A stretch of 64,000 nucleotides of DNA from the NCBI RefSeq assembly GCF_029227915.1, contig NC_079888.1, forward strand, positions 14,431,001 to 14,495,000. The letters are read 5' to 3'. The stretch is from Hydractinia symbiolongicarpus (taxonomy: Eukaryota; Cnidaria; Hydrozoa; Anthoathecata; Hydractiniidae). This document shows, in pieces, positions 53,343 to 64,000 of the stretch (the first letter of the stretch is position 1; each line of letters opens with the position of its first letter). The notes beneath the pieces are model-generated. The model ran no database searches, was not told where the DNA came from, and was given only the letters and a program-made list of their open reading frames with translations. A program made the translations under genes and the position numbers.

Positions 53343-53388
53343 AAATTACCTTTTGAAGCTTCATCTTTGAAGCTTCAAAAGGTAATTT
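53343..53388. repeat. Perfect hairpin before gene C exon 4
   Basis: Arms of 21 nt, AAATTACCTTTTGAAGCTTCA and its exact complement, around the 4-nt loop TCTT. It ends about 20 bp before the gene C exon and includes its polypyrimidine neighbourhood. Confidence 0.9.
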
Positions 53389-53408
53389 GCGTCTTTTTCA
53401 TCTTTTAG

Positions 53409-54473
53409 CGACAACACATGGACCAGCAGAAGACGCAGCAACTACACACCACAGTACGGTTTCTAATAACAAACTGACAGTCCCAGACGTTACATCATTA
53501 CCATTTTTCCCCACAACCTGCAGTAAAATTTCACCTAATTTAAGTCCTAAAAAAAAGAAACAAGGACGAAACAATGTTGCCATGACAGCAGTGATTGCAA
53601 CGGACGTAATTTTGATTTTAGTTGTAGTTATTATCATCCTGATATGCTACAAAAAGAAACTAGAGAGAAGGTATGTTTTACAAAACTTATTTCCAAGGCA
53701 TTGCTATGAAAAATTATACACTTCCACTGTAGCCTGTGAAGTAATATTCACTAGACTGGAAAGAGAAACTGTTTAATAAGCTGAAAAAAAGCATTTTTGT
53801 GATGATAGTCTATCATGCCAACTCCGTGAGTCCAATTTCGACTGGGAATAATTACCTTCGATTGGATCTCCGATCAAGACGTGCCTGAAAGCAAGCGGGT
53901 TTGAATTCGCGCTTGCCAGAACGGAGTATTCTTCCTTAAATCATGACGTAATCCTTTAATAAGGTGTATAGGGAAGTTTATTTTTACTGTTATTTGTTTT
54001 AAGAAACCGAGCAAGTAGGTAACCTACACATAAAACAATTTAAAAGAGTAATTCATAAAAGGAAATATCTATGCAACTTAACTTCTGATTTCCAGTGTTC
54101 CTTCAATAATGGAATATAATATTATTTAGATTCAACAAAGCAAGTTTAGCAGAAACTTGAATGAAGAAAAGGGAAGATGGAGACAGGGAAGGGGAAAGCA
54201 ACAAAATTGAGTTATTTAAATCAACATTTTGGTAATGGAATAGGATTATATACAAATGTCGAACATGAGAAGAACGTATATGAAACACAAAAAAGAGAAC
54301 ATCCTTACTACAACGCAAATAAATTGATAAAAAATTCTGGCTATTTCAATATGATTGATGGGAAAGAAGTGCCACGTGGTGATAGCAAGGTATTAAAGAA
54401 AAATAACGCAGAAAATGGGAACAATTATGAACAAATTTGGAATAATAATGGTGAAACAAAATGTAGTTGGTAA
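53409..54473 (+). pseudogene. Receptor-family gene C, inverted relic (exons 4-6)
   Basis: Exon 4 (53409-53671) encodes a stalk shorter than in A and B and a transmembrane helix VILILVVVIIILICYKKKLE, followed by a GTATGT donor. An exon-5-like stretch at 54001-54037 aligns in frame (KKPSK*VTYT*NN) but has two stops and no donor. An exon-6-like frame from 54177 keeps GLYTNVEHEKNVYETQ, YYNANKL and NYEQIWNNN, diverged from the tails of A and B, and ends early. Exons 1-3 are not found. It lies on the opposite strand to genes A and B and is a pseudogene. Confidence 0.7.
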
Positions 54474-54599
54474 CGAGAGAAGGATAAGAGTAACCATGGT
54501 CACAAATCAAATTTACGAGACAACCTTGTTTGTTGGGACAGAGTTGGATCGCATAGCACAATAAGCTATTCGTAAAATTTTTAAGATTAACGGGCTGCC

Positions 54600-54622
54600 C
54601 CCCCCCCCCCCCCCCCTCCCCC
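54600..54622. repeat. Poly-C tract
   Basis: A run of about 20 C with one T interruption near 54617. Prone to sequencing length error. Confidence 0.9.
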
Positions 54623-54769
54623 TAACGGTGTTTTTAAAATAACTTCCTAATGCTACATTGCATGGCTACAATACTTACTGAGTTTCAGTATTTATCTACT
54701 AAACACCTGCATGTCACATGTTTAGGTGCCATACCGTTCAGAGGCTTTGATATTGGCTATTACTGGAAA

Positions 54770-55200
54770 CTACCCTTACAAATCTCTAGGAAACCCTTGT
54801 AATGGGGAAAATATAATAACTCTTGTTAGAATTATCGTTAGAACTTGAAACTTACAATACAACTTTGTTTCATCAAGAAGATTTAATTTCTATGTTTTGG
54901 ACACGTGATTAATCCGACTTCCCGAGTCTTTCGGATTTTACCAGAAAATCAGAAAAACCCGGATTTCCGGGTAATTTTTGGCAGTTTTTAATGCGATAAA
55001 AATGTATAAAAAAACGTAAAATTTGTCAAATGACTCTTATTTATCTTTTAGAAACTTCAAACAGAATGTAAAAATTCGCTCTAGAACTAAAGTAATTGAA
55101 TTTTAAGCAGATAGTGACATTTTGAACAAATTTTAAGCTTTTGATGACGTCACAGAAATTGTGCTGACCCAAACAAAAATTTATTGCTGTCATTTTGTTC
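54770..55200 (-). repeat. Dispersed repeat family A, copy 3 (inverted)
   Basis: Read on the minus strand it has the family A order: GACGTCATC near the start, TTTCCGATTT-like text, AAGTCGGATTAATCACGTG and TTCTTGATGAAACAAAGTTG. It lies between gene C and the gene B 3' flank. Confidence 0.6.
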
Positions 55201-55699
55201 CTTTTGTGACGGCAAAATATAACACGGCACTGTTCCTGTCAAAATATAAGCTTCCGTAAATTGTAATCAAGCACAAAAACAGATTTTCCAACCGCATTAA
55301 AATAGTTCATTGGGGTACCAAGTTTCCAGTTTTAGCTGGATTAAAAGGAAAACGGTGCATTTGAGTTACTTGCAAGGGAAGTAAAAGTCAACTATGCGGT
55401 CTGCGAATTCCTTTCTTTCTCTAGTTGTAAAAATTAATTAAATCGATTAAATATGCAAACAAAAGAATTATATATTATTATTAGGGAAAATTATAATCTA
55501 ATTTGCCTGTATCACACAGACAAATACAGCTAGCTACCTTATTTTTATAAGAGATGGAAAGAATATTATTCAAAGTTAATTAAATAATACTCAATTCCAA
55601 TATCGACAAAAGTATAGACCAAACAAAAGGTTCGACAACATGTTGATGTTAGCTCACATCATCATTTTATAACTCACAAACTTTTGCAAAGGAAATTAT

Positions 55700-56580
55700 A
55701 GGATAGGACACCCCATGCCCTTCTAGGAGAAACCACTTTTCCCCGCGCCTATACTACGGCATGGATTGAGGAAAGAATTATGTTCCAGACAGTAAATTGT
55801 GACTTTGCTTGCTACAACTGAAACATCAAACGCTTACAGCACAGTTCGTATTGCAGGTTGTAGTGTCTTTATTGAAATTTAGCTTCTCTCTATCCAACAC
55901 CTACGTGTTTGTTTCCAGCCTAAATCTGTTAGCTTTCGAATCATTCCTGTCAGGGGGAGGATACAGAATTTTTAGAAATACCACTGTATTTCCACTTATT
56001 TCTATTATAAGTTCTGTCTAAAAAGACTAGTACTATGTGCATGACAATATAGTTACTCCTGTTGTCTTCACTGAAAAAGATACACATGGTTATAGTACTG
56101 TCTGCTACCTACTTATATTATCAAAACTGGCAATTTAATTTTATGCTTCCGTGTTTAGGCGTAGATACATAGATATTTTTCATGTCATTTTCATACAAAA
56201 AAATTAAAACAGTTTGGGTTGCAGTTTGATAGTATTTTACGAATTAAAAAGTTATCTTTTTAATCCCTTATTGCTAATACGTCACAGCTATATCAGCAAC
56301 TTAAAATACATGATAAATACAGAAAAGAAAAGAAATTAAGTGATACACTGTAGTAAATTTATTAAGAAGAAGCAAATAAATATATTTATTATTTAAAAAA
56401 TTAAATAAATGACTAAGTTGAAACACAGGTAATTTTATTAGGGAGATAGTCATTTAGAACTCCAATGGATCACAAATATTTAAGAGTTCTCACTTATTAC
56501 ACATATTCCCACACATACTCAGGTTCGCAATCATTATTAAACACTGAAAGAATAGAACAAACAAACAAACAAACAAAACA
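55700..56580 (-). repeat. 3' flank of receptor gene B, duplicate of 1370-2136
   Basis: Collinear with the gene A 3' flank (see CCCCGCGC, TAGTATTTTACGAA, TATTTAAGAGTTCT, AATCATTATTAAACAC). It is separated from the gene B end by about 1.4 kb of inserted sequence that includes a family B repeat. Confidence 0.65.
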
Positions 56581-57439
56581 GCCAAAAAATGAATGTTTTA
56601 AATTAAAATTAATACAGTTAAATACTTTGAAGGTTGAATTAAGTTCTCTTTATTAATTTGTTGAATTCTGTTTGTCTTTTCAAAAGAGTTGCCGATATTA
56701 TGATCTTTCCGCGATTTTTTAGAAACCAGGTGATTGTTTAATCAAAAAGATCATTAAAGATTAAAATAAATTCAATTAATAAATTTATTTATTTTAATTA
56801 ATTTAATTACTTTAATTTATAAAATTAATTGAAAAAAATAAAAAGTGATTTAAAATGGATGTATTATTATTTTGATACGCCATTTCGAATATAGAATCCG
56901 GTAAGCTTAATTGCTGATTCCGCGCAGGACCCACAAAAAACGAATGCAACATACTTTCACCAACTTTGTTTTGACCACTCCCGCGTAGTAAACCAATCAC
57001 GACGCCCGGTTCTTTTAAAAAACCAATCCAAGATTGGAACGAAGGAACATGATGACAAAGGACATTATGATTGTGACAGCGGTCGTGGTCAGTGTTACTA
57101 GATCTGTCTGACCTTTTGTCTTCTTATCAGACCTTTTTGTCCTTTAGTAGCTTTTTATTTTTGTAACAGTTGTTTTCTGTATGTTTTCACATTGTTAAGA
57201 TGAATATATTGTCACGTTTTTCAGCCATGTACAAATTTTAACCACACTAACTAAGGATTTTTAGCAGCTAACCTTTGTTATTACCATTTAGTGTGGTATT
57301 AGAGCTTCTTATGCTAGCTAACATTAATTTTTTTGTGTTAGGATGGTGGTTATCTACGTAGCTCCTTAGCTACCTATGACGAAAAGTTGAAAGTAGCCAA
57401 ATGCAGTTAGGCTGCAATAAAATTCTTAGCAATTCTTAT
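56581..57439. other. intergenic, nothing recognised
   Basis: AT-rich sequence between the gene B 3' flank block and a family B repeat. No gene. Confidence 0.4.
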
Positions 57440-57955
57440 GTCAAATACAATTAGTTTGCTTACCTTTTATGATATACTGCGAAATAAGATTGCTAAGCAT
57501 TTTTGTCAAGTAGAAAGGGCAATGACGAACTGTATTTCTTTTTAAACCGAAGTTGCGATAATTTTTTTTTTGCAAAAAAGTATTACGCCTATACACAGGA
57601 CATGGTTACCTGTACCGAGTGTTCCACCTGGTGTCGCAATTAATTGTTAAACTTTTACGGAAACTTATTTCACCAAATAAAATAATATTGACTGATTGTT
57701 TTTGTTTAACGGGGTAACAACGGACTGGAAATTGTATTTTTATTTTTTGAACAATATATTACAGCATTATGTGCACTTTACTCAATTTACAACATACTAC
57801 CTACTTGTGCATACTTGAAAAAAACTCCACTTAAATGTGTGACACAGTTTGCGGCTCTTATTAGGCGCTCCACAAAGCGTTCATAAACAGGTGGCACAGT
57901 TACTTGTGATTTAACCCGGTGTGTTGACGCAGGGTCCCCCCGGCTAGTATATTAT
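57440..57955 (+). repeat. Dispersed repeat family B, copy 2
   Basis: Shares TTACGCCTATACAC, ATAAAATAATATTGACTGATTG and GTGTGACACAGTTTGCGGCT-type words with 23560-24345. It ends just before the gene B stop codon region, so it may be transcribed in the 3' UTR. Confidence 0.6.
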
Positions 57956-57972
57956 TAACACTTTAAAAAACT

Positions 57973-60900
57973 TTAAATGTTATGACTAAATCCTCCTGCA
58001 ACGGTATATGCGTTTTCCTCAACATCAACATCATCTCGACAACTTTTACCTTTACCATGGCCACTTTTGCCGTTTTCGACTTTCTTTTCATCTCCGTCGT
58101 TATTACTCCATATTTGGTCATATTCGTTCACATTCGTCGCATTTACTGACTTATTGTCAACATGTGACGCTTCTTTTTCACCAAAAACGTTATAATAGTT
58201 AGAATTTTTGTTTATATCGTTTGTGTTGTAATAATGACTGTCTTGTTTTTGTATTTTTTGTTCGTCGCTATCATCTCTCACTTTTGCGTATAGATTTATC
58301 CTATTACCATAGTTTGTATTTGGAAACTCAATTACTTCGTTTTCGCCTTTCTTTTCGTCTTCTTCTTTCTTGTTGACTTTGTCATAAATATTTTCTTCAA
58401 TCTGAAGGAGACAAAAAAGTTTGATAAAGAAAAAGAAAAGATAAAAGAACGGAAATAAATGAAATTAATTAGCTACTTTTTATTTAGCTACGTTAACTTT
58501 TCACAAATTAAGTACTTACATTTGATTTGATATAAGCTACTTTTCTGCTTGATTTCCTAAATTGAGTAAAATAAAAATTACACTAATATTGGAGAGGACG
58601 TTTATCCTTCATAGTTTATAAAAGGAAAAATTTAAAACCAAGAAGATCTGCATAAAAATAATTATTTTTGTTGCAGACGTCTTCCTTCAACATATTTGCG
58701 TTTTTATTGTATTTGTAGATGAGTTGTGTAAAAGCAGAATTACTATTAATACTTATATAACATACTTTCTGTTAAGTTTCTTTTTGTAACATATCAAAAT
58801 GATTATAATAGTAACTAAAATCAAAATTACAGTCACTGCAATTCCTGCTGCCATGGCGATGTCTCTATTTTTGTTGTGGTCTTTACTTGTACCTGTTGTT
58901 GGACTTAAAGGTATTGAGGTTTCATTGTTATTTGTAGAAAAAGAAGTTACGGGAGTAGAATTTGCAGGTGTAGCGTTTGTATTGCTTTTAGAAACTATTG
59001 TCGATAGTTTTTGCTGGGTAGTTGCTGTTGTCGTTGATACTGTCGGTTCTGGTGTTGTTGAAGATACAGGCGTAAACGATAATAGATCTAAAGGATCTAT
59101 AAATAAAAATAAAAGTAATACTTTCAAGCAGCTAAACCTCAAACATTGGCAGCGTCTGCAAATATGAATGGCACAAAACCCTTGTTTGTTTAAATTTGAC
59201 GGAAAGTTCGCTTAAGGGATAATCACTTTCTGTTTAACACATACCACATATCATCCTATATTAAATACGCTTGTGTGAGTGGCTATGTGAATCCATGACA
59301 CGCAAATCAGGGGTCACTTTCTTATAACGTGGCGTTACGCTAACATTTACTAAGTTAAAAAGTTAGGGCTGTACTTTATAGAAATCACATATAAGTTGTT
59401 ACTATATAATTGCAGCTATTTACGATATGAATATATATACCCTTATGCCAAAAAATCTATATGGGCATACATATATATAGGTATCGCTACATATGAATTA
59501 ACGGTATTAGATATCCACAAAGCACATAGACTGTTAAATGAAGTTCCTGGCATAAAGAAACAGAAACTTTGTTTACAAAACGTATGGCTGTTCTTTTTTA
59601 GTATTCCCTACTCTTTCCTTTAAAATAAATCTTTAAAAACACATTTTTAAGGAGAGAGGCGGGGGAAAGATTTGCATATTTTTTTTACATTTAGGGAAAT
59701 ATATGTACAGGGAAGGCTGGGATGACTTTTCATTTATATACATGGTATATATAATATATACAAATTGCTGTGGGTTTTTCTTTGTTTTTGAAATTTTGTG
59801 TTAACTTTTGGGGCAAAAGGATCATAATTTTTACTAATTTTTACGGAATTTTTCTTTACATCTTGCAAGCTATTTGTGTTTTTATATTATAATGAGAAAT
59901 TCAACTCTGACATTATATATGTACTAGCCGGGAAACCCGGCGTCGAAACGCCGTGATGAGCCACAAGTAACTGTTGTTGAACGCCCTAAGGAGCACTTAA
60001 AAAAAACCGCAAACTGTGCAACACAGTCAGGTGGAGCGCTTTAGTACAGGTATGCAGTATGTCGTAAATCAAGTGAAGCGACTGTAACATATTTGTCAAA
60101 AAAAACTTTCCCGCAACAAAGGCTGAAATAAAAACACAGTTTACAACCGTTATGACTCCATCATACCAAAAACAATCGGTCAATATTATTTTATTTTGCG
60201 GAATAAGTTGTTGTAAAAGTTAAAAAATTAATCATGACACCGGACTGAGCGCTTAGTACAGTTAAGCGGTGTTACACAGGTGTTAAAGGATAATACCCTT
60301 TTGAAAAAACTTTCTTGCAAACTCTATTTAAATGAAAACACAAGAAACAGTCCTTTTCTAGCACAGGGCTGAGCGGTTAGTGCAGGTAAACATTGTTGCA
60401 CATTCGTAGAGGCGTGATTCCCAAGAAAGTTTAAAAATCAATTGTCACAGTGGGCTGACCCGGATAGGCGTAACAGCCTTTTCCAAAAACAGTCTATTGT
60501 TAACACTTTAAATGAAAACACAGGAAACAGCTTGTCGTTACCCCTCCCGCTAAAGGAATTGCTTCGCCATTTTATTTGCAAAAAACGTTTTAAGGAAAAT
60601 AAGTTAACACTTTAAATGAAAACACAGGAAACAGCTTGTCGTTACCCCTCCCGCTAAAGGAATTGCTTCGCCATTTTATTTGCAAAAAACGTTTTAAGGA
60701 AAATAACTAAAAATGTAGCTACCTAGCTAAACTGCATTTAGCATAAGATTTATTGCTGAGAATATTGCTATATTGATAGCCAAACTGAATTTTTATACTC
60801 TCACTTTTCAGGTAAATATATGAGCTAGCTAAATGGCTACATGTAAGGAAATAATTTAATTTCTGTAATTTCTTTTGATCAATCATAAGATTTTCAATTA

Positions 60901-62458
60901 AACAACCCCCTTGTTTCTAAAAATTCGCAGAAAGATCAAAGGCATATCGGTAACCCTTTTGAACAGACAAAATACGGCTAGTCGTTAGCTCGTAGAAAAA
61001 TCAACGGGTTCACCCGTCCTTTAAATTTAACCATCGCAACACAGTGGATAAAAGTATATCGTATTTAATATTCGTGTTTCTGTAGCATGATTTTTTAACT
61101 CAGCGGGGTCCGCGCAGACACAGACAGACAGAATGCGGCTATTATTAAAGAGACATACAAAAAGGGAAATTGTCACAAAATCCATTAACCCTGAAATTTT
61201 TAAACAATTTTAATAGATTTATGACTTTTAAACAAGTAAAGTCCTTTAGATAAATCTTAGATACTTCAGAAGATATTATTTCTACTTACACGTTGCTGTA
61301 CCTTCATATTTGAAAAGAACGCAATTTTCACGTGGTGTGTATTCCTTTCCATTGCTTGCTTTACACTTGACTTCAAGTTTTATCAGCAATCCAGACCATA
61401 CTGCATGAAACATTACCTTCACCTAGAGTTAATATGACAGCGCAATATTTTAATACGAATCAACTTAGTTAGTGATTGTCAAAAATGCAAACAGTTTTCA
61501 GTTTGTAAAGCGAATATAAGTCTATTTTGTTGGTATAATTGTAAATACATAAAGTCAACTTACCTCCTCGACATTAGGTATACTATATATTATTGAATTT
61601 GACATAAATGTAGGAACAACTTCCCATTGATCTGTCAGTGCTAACATTCTTACACTTGATGCTTCATGTGTACCCAGCATATTTGGACAAAGATTTCCAC
61701 CATCTTTAGTAATTTGAAACTCTGTTTTGTTGAGCATGCTTTGTGTTATTAAAGGTACATCAGTTGTGTATCCGTCCACACTTAAGGAACACCCTACAAA
61801 TAAATACAACATAAGTCTTAATAAACGAGAGTTTCTTTTTCCTTCCCAAGTCGGTGTAACCGGCAAAGTGGATGTGTTCATTTTTCTTTGATGTCGCCGT
61901 AAAATCTTTGATGTTACCGAAAAATATATCTATTTTGTTAGCGGGTTTACTTTGTTTACGTCACGTGATGAAAACGACTCAATTTGATTTGCTAAAATAA
62001 GTTTAACGGCTAACTTTCCAAAAATGGTGTCCCTCATCAAGTTATTCACTGAGGTCGGTTTACGCAGTGGTGTAGCATACTCGTACAACATAAGTATTGT
62101 ATTGTTATGCGACCACCGATGGCATTGATAGCCCTCCTGTAGAAAAATACATCTCGCCAATAAGACGTATGTTACGGCAAAAAGAATTTGAAGTTTTTTT
62201 CTATACGTGATGTTATCCTTCTTTTGTTGTCTTTGAGCAACATTAGCAATAATAAGAAAACTAAGTAATCAAACCTGTTTCATTGGCACCTATACATTTT
62301 CCATCACCTGGTAAGTTAAGAAAAGTTGCAGTAGGACTTGGACAAGTACACGTATTTGTACATGTTGTTCCTTCTTTCGCAGTATCAAATAGTTTACCTC
62401 TTATTACAGTTACGCAGTGGCAAGTTTGTAAACACAATAACATAACGTAGAATATCAT
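57973..62458 (-). CDS. Receptor-like gene B, complete six-exon gene
   Basis: Exons on the minus strand: 62275-62458, 61564-61793, 61290-61422, 58766-59096, 58520-58556, 57973-58401; 1344 nt, 447 residues, all phases consistent and GT-AG throughout. Order: signal peptide (MIFYVMLLCLQTCHC), Cys-rich segment (CTNTCTCPSPTATFLNL), ectodomain (DGYTTDVPLITQSMLNKTEF, then LIKLEVKCKASNGKEYTP), Thr/Ser/Asn-rich stalk, transmembrane helix (VTVILILVTIIIILICY), basic KKKLNR, and a 150-residue tail with IYDKV, YGNRINLYAKV, YYNV, YDQI and AYTV. Likely a plasma-membrane receptor whose tail Tyr residues could bind SH2 proteins when phosphorylated. The ectodomain family is not recognised. Confidence 0.8.
59690..59915 (+). 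repeat. Unit of the 33.8-kb tandem repeat
   Basis: GGGGCAAAAGGATCAT, ATATACATGGTATATATAAT and ATCTTGCAAGCTATT-type words match the start of 33779-34938 in the same order. Confidence 0.6.
59930..60500 (-). repeat. Dispersed repeat family B, copy 3 (inverted)
   Basis: The complement shares AAGTGCTCC/GGAGCGCTTTAGTACAGGTA and CAATCGGTCAATATTATTTTATTTTG-type text with 23560-24345, including the internal sub-repeats. (Words quoted in short parts.). Confidence 0.6.
60499..60706. repeat. 104-bp tandem duplication
   Basis: Two almost identical copies, 60499-60602 and 60603-60706, each starting GTTAACACTTTAAATG and containing GTCGTTACCCCTCCCGC. Recent duplication at the end of a family B copy. Confidence 0.9.
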
Positions 62459-62770
62459 TTTACTAGTTAATCACCCAATGATTATAACTTGTAGGAACGC
62501 AAATTTACAGAAACATCTGTAATAACTTTGGAACTTAGAGTTACCTCACGAAGGTAATTCTAAGGATCTCTTTTTCACTTCCCTTTAACATATTTTTATT
62601 TGACTGAACTTTCTATATTGTCATTTTCTATAAAACGAATCTATTTGTAATAAGTAGTTAAAGTTTAAATTCTAATGAATTTAATAAACTTTTTTCATTT
62701 AATCTTTCTTTACAGCATCATGAGGGATAACAATAGAGTAATCATGTATTAGCTTGACGTATAGTTGACA
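62459..62770 (-). promoter_or_regulatory. Upstream flank and likely promoter of gene B
   Basis: Collinear with the upstream flanks of the three orphan first exons (TATATTGTCATTTTCTATAA, TTACAGCATCATGAGG, TAGCTTGACGTATAGTTGAC). The transcription start and TATA element cannot be placed with certainty in this AT-rich sequence. Confidence 0.45.
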
Positions 62771-64000
62771 GTGTCATGTGTAGATACAACCTTAATAACG
62801 CAACACTTGCTGGAAATAGAAATTTTATGCCCTTATTGTCTTAAACGTAAAGAGAAGAATCATAAATGCTGGAAATGTTACTATCTTTAGGAAGTATGTT
62901 TGTAACTTTAAGAAAGTAAATCTAAAAATGACTATAAGTTTAAACCGATACTTGTCAACTAAAGTTTCATTTACACTTTGATCAATTATTATTTGAGTAC
63001 ACGTAATTAAATAATGAAACCTTAATCACTCATGCTACATTTGTAGGATTTCTAAGGCAAAAGATTAACAGATTATGATATTAAGTGACCGAGTAACAGA
63101 AAAATATCACTTTGCATAGGAGGTCAAGTTGGACATATTTCGCAAGATTTTACTTAGTGTAAAGCCCGAGGCAAACCAGTCCGATATTTCATTAAACACG
63201 CTTCTCCCATGTTGTATGAAATGTTGGATGAAAAACTTCATGTTAGATGAGGTAATATTTTAGGTTTGTGGGCACTTCTTTCATCCAATATTTGAACATT
63301 TGAAAGTTTGCTCGTTCATTCATCTTAAAAAACAAAATGACGGATGACAAGAGGTGTGTAGTGCTTGTTGTGTTACTGAATGAGCTTTTGATTCAGATGA
63401 CGAAAATTCAACACGTGGTAAAACAAGAGAGTAGATAAACAGGAGAGCGAAAAATAGATATTTTAATAATATCCATAATATTTTTCTTGTAACTAGCCTC
63501 TAATGTATTTTTCTTTGATTCATCAACCTTCTCTTTTTTACAAGCTCGTGAGCTTGTATTAAAACGCAAATGTGACCTACAAGAATGGAAATTTTTGCCT
63601 CTCTGAGCACCGACACGGGAGTAGTCGTGTGTTCGAATCTCATCTTGGTAACTATTTTTACTTTTTTTTTTTTTTACTTTCTCGACCGCGAGGACGTGTT
63701 TACAGACTGACCTAACGAAAACTGAAATTTCGAGAAATTTTCTATCAATATTATTGCCTATCCGAATAGCAAAATATGTCGTGTCTAACTTCAGCTTTTT
63801 ATACACTTTTTTGGCGAGGTTGTTTGCGTATATCATACGTCTTGTTTTATATGTTGTGCAAAGGCTTTTCCTTTTCCAGAAGTATCTTTGTCACTGCTAG
63901 AAGACATTTTTGTTTTATCCTGCTTTTTGCCGGTAATCGCAAATGATAATGCTTTTTATTGACGCATTCGAATTGTAAACATTCCATTGACAAATTCAAA
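62771..64000. other. intergenic, nothing firmly recognised
   Basis: The segment to about 63150 continues the duplicated flank (compare 22450-22700 and 51540-51650). The rest has a 142-codon minus frame (63408-63836) that reads through low-complexity sequence and that I do not trust as a gene. Confidence 0.4.

Larger units (their letters stand above)
59097..61289. other. Gene B intron 3 filled with repeats
   Basis: A 2.2-kb intron. From left to right it holds a unit of the 33.8-kb repeat (59690-59910), an inverted family B copy (about 59930-60500), a tandem duplication (60499-60706) and AT-rich filler. Gene A has only a 0.4-kb intron at this place, so this one grew by insertions. Confidence 0.6.

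Noticed and set aside
57973-62458. Assigning genes A/B to the Hydractinia Alr immunoglobulin-like family
   Set aside because: Layout and Tyr-rich tail are similar in type, but the ectodomain text shows no clear Ig signature, so I left the family unnamed.
63575-63655. tRNA gene on the plus strand (GTTCGAATC B-box-like word)
   Set aside because: The T stem does not pair and no proper acceptor stem or A box is visible; at most a decayed tRNA-like fragment.

Overview
This is animal nuclear DNA, most likely from a cnidarian and probably a hydrozoan. It is AT-rich, its genes are split by GT-AG introns, and it is packed with element types that are common in cnidarians (Polinton/Maverick, Penelope-like, Crypton-like tyrosine recombinase, Harbinger-like and pogo-like elements, LINE relics). 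The species call is inference; no rRNA or other diagnostic gene is present.

Host genes. The window is framed by copies of one cell-surface receptor family. Gene B (minus strand, 57973-62458) can be assembled completely from six exons: signal peptide and Cys-rich N-terminus, two ectodomain exons, a Thr/Ser-rich stalk with a transmembrane helix, a 37-nt linker exon, and a tyrosine-rich cytoplasmic tail with repeated YxxV/YxxI-type motifs. Gene A (minus, 2137-4121) is a close copy of exons 2-6, but its local first exon (5560-5725) has two stops. Three further intact first exons, each with the same start, the same phase-1 donor and a related upstream flank, stand alone at 13.6, 16.7 and 22.0 kb. 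They are either orphan duplicates or alternative first exons for the gene A body. A third, decayed copy (gene C, plus strand, 53409-54473) lies inverted. I cannot assign the ectodomain to a named fold. Tyrosine-rich tails on tandemly duplicated receptors suggest recognition or signalling, but that is inference.

Mobile elements, left to right: a LINE RT fragment at the left edge; a Harbinger-like element with TAA flanks (6.9-9.3 kb); a Penelope-like element (10.0-13.1 kb) with RT, GIY-YIG endonuclease, an inverted endonuclease copy, a hammerhead-like core and a 12-bp flanking duplication; a pogo/Tigger-like element (15.4-16.4 kb); an interrupted LINE relic (19.5-20.8 kb); dispersed repeat families; a tRNA-like SINE with an AAT microsatellite; and a complete but inactivated Polinton (34939-50368) with about 260-bp terminal inverted repeats, itself inserted into a degenerate tandem repeat.

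The most unusual unit is at 25.5-32.9 kb. A multi-exon gene for a superfamily 3 (E1/Rep-like) helicase faces a convergent gene for a Crypton-type tyrosine recombinase with an N-terminal zinc finger and a C-terminal Myb/SANT domain. Two long tandem arrays, one in a helicase intron and one just after the helicase gene, share the heptamer GTTACAA. In both arrays four sites spaced exactly 10 bp apart are followed by a 15-nt spacer and more sites, although spacer sequence and unit length differ and the arrays point in opposite directions. This looks like an iteron system (origin or recombination site) belonging to a self-replicating, site-specifically integrating element. Each of its two main genes carries one in-frame TAG, and the 3' end of the helicase gene has frame breaks, so this copy is probably inactive or recently inactivated.
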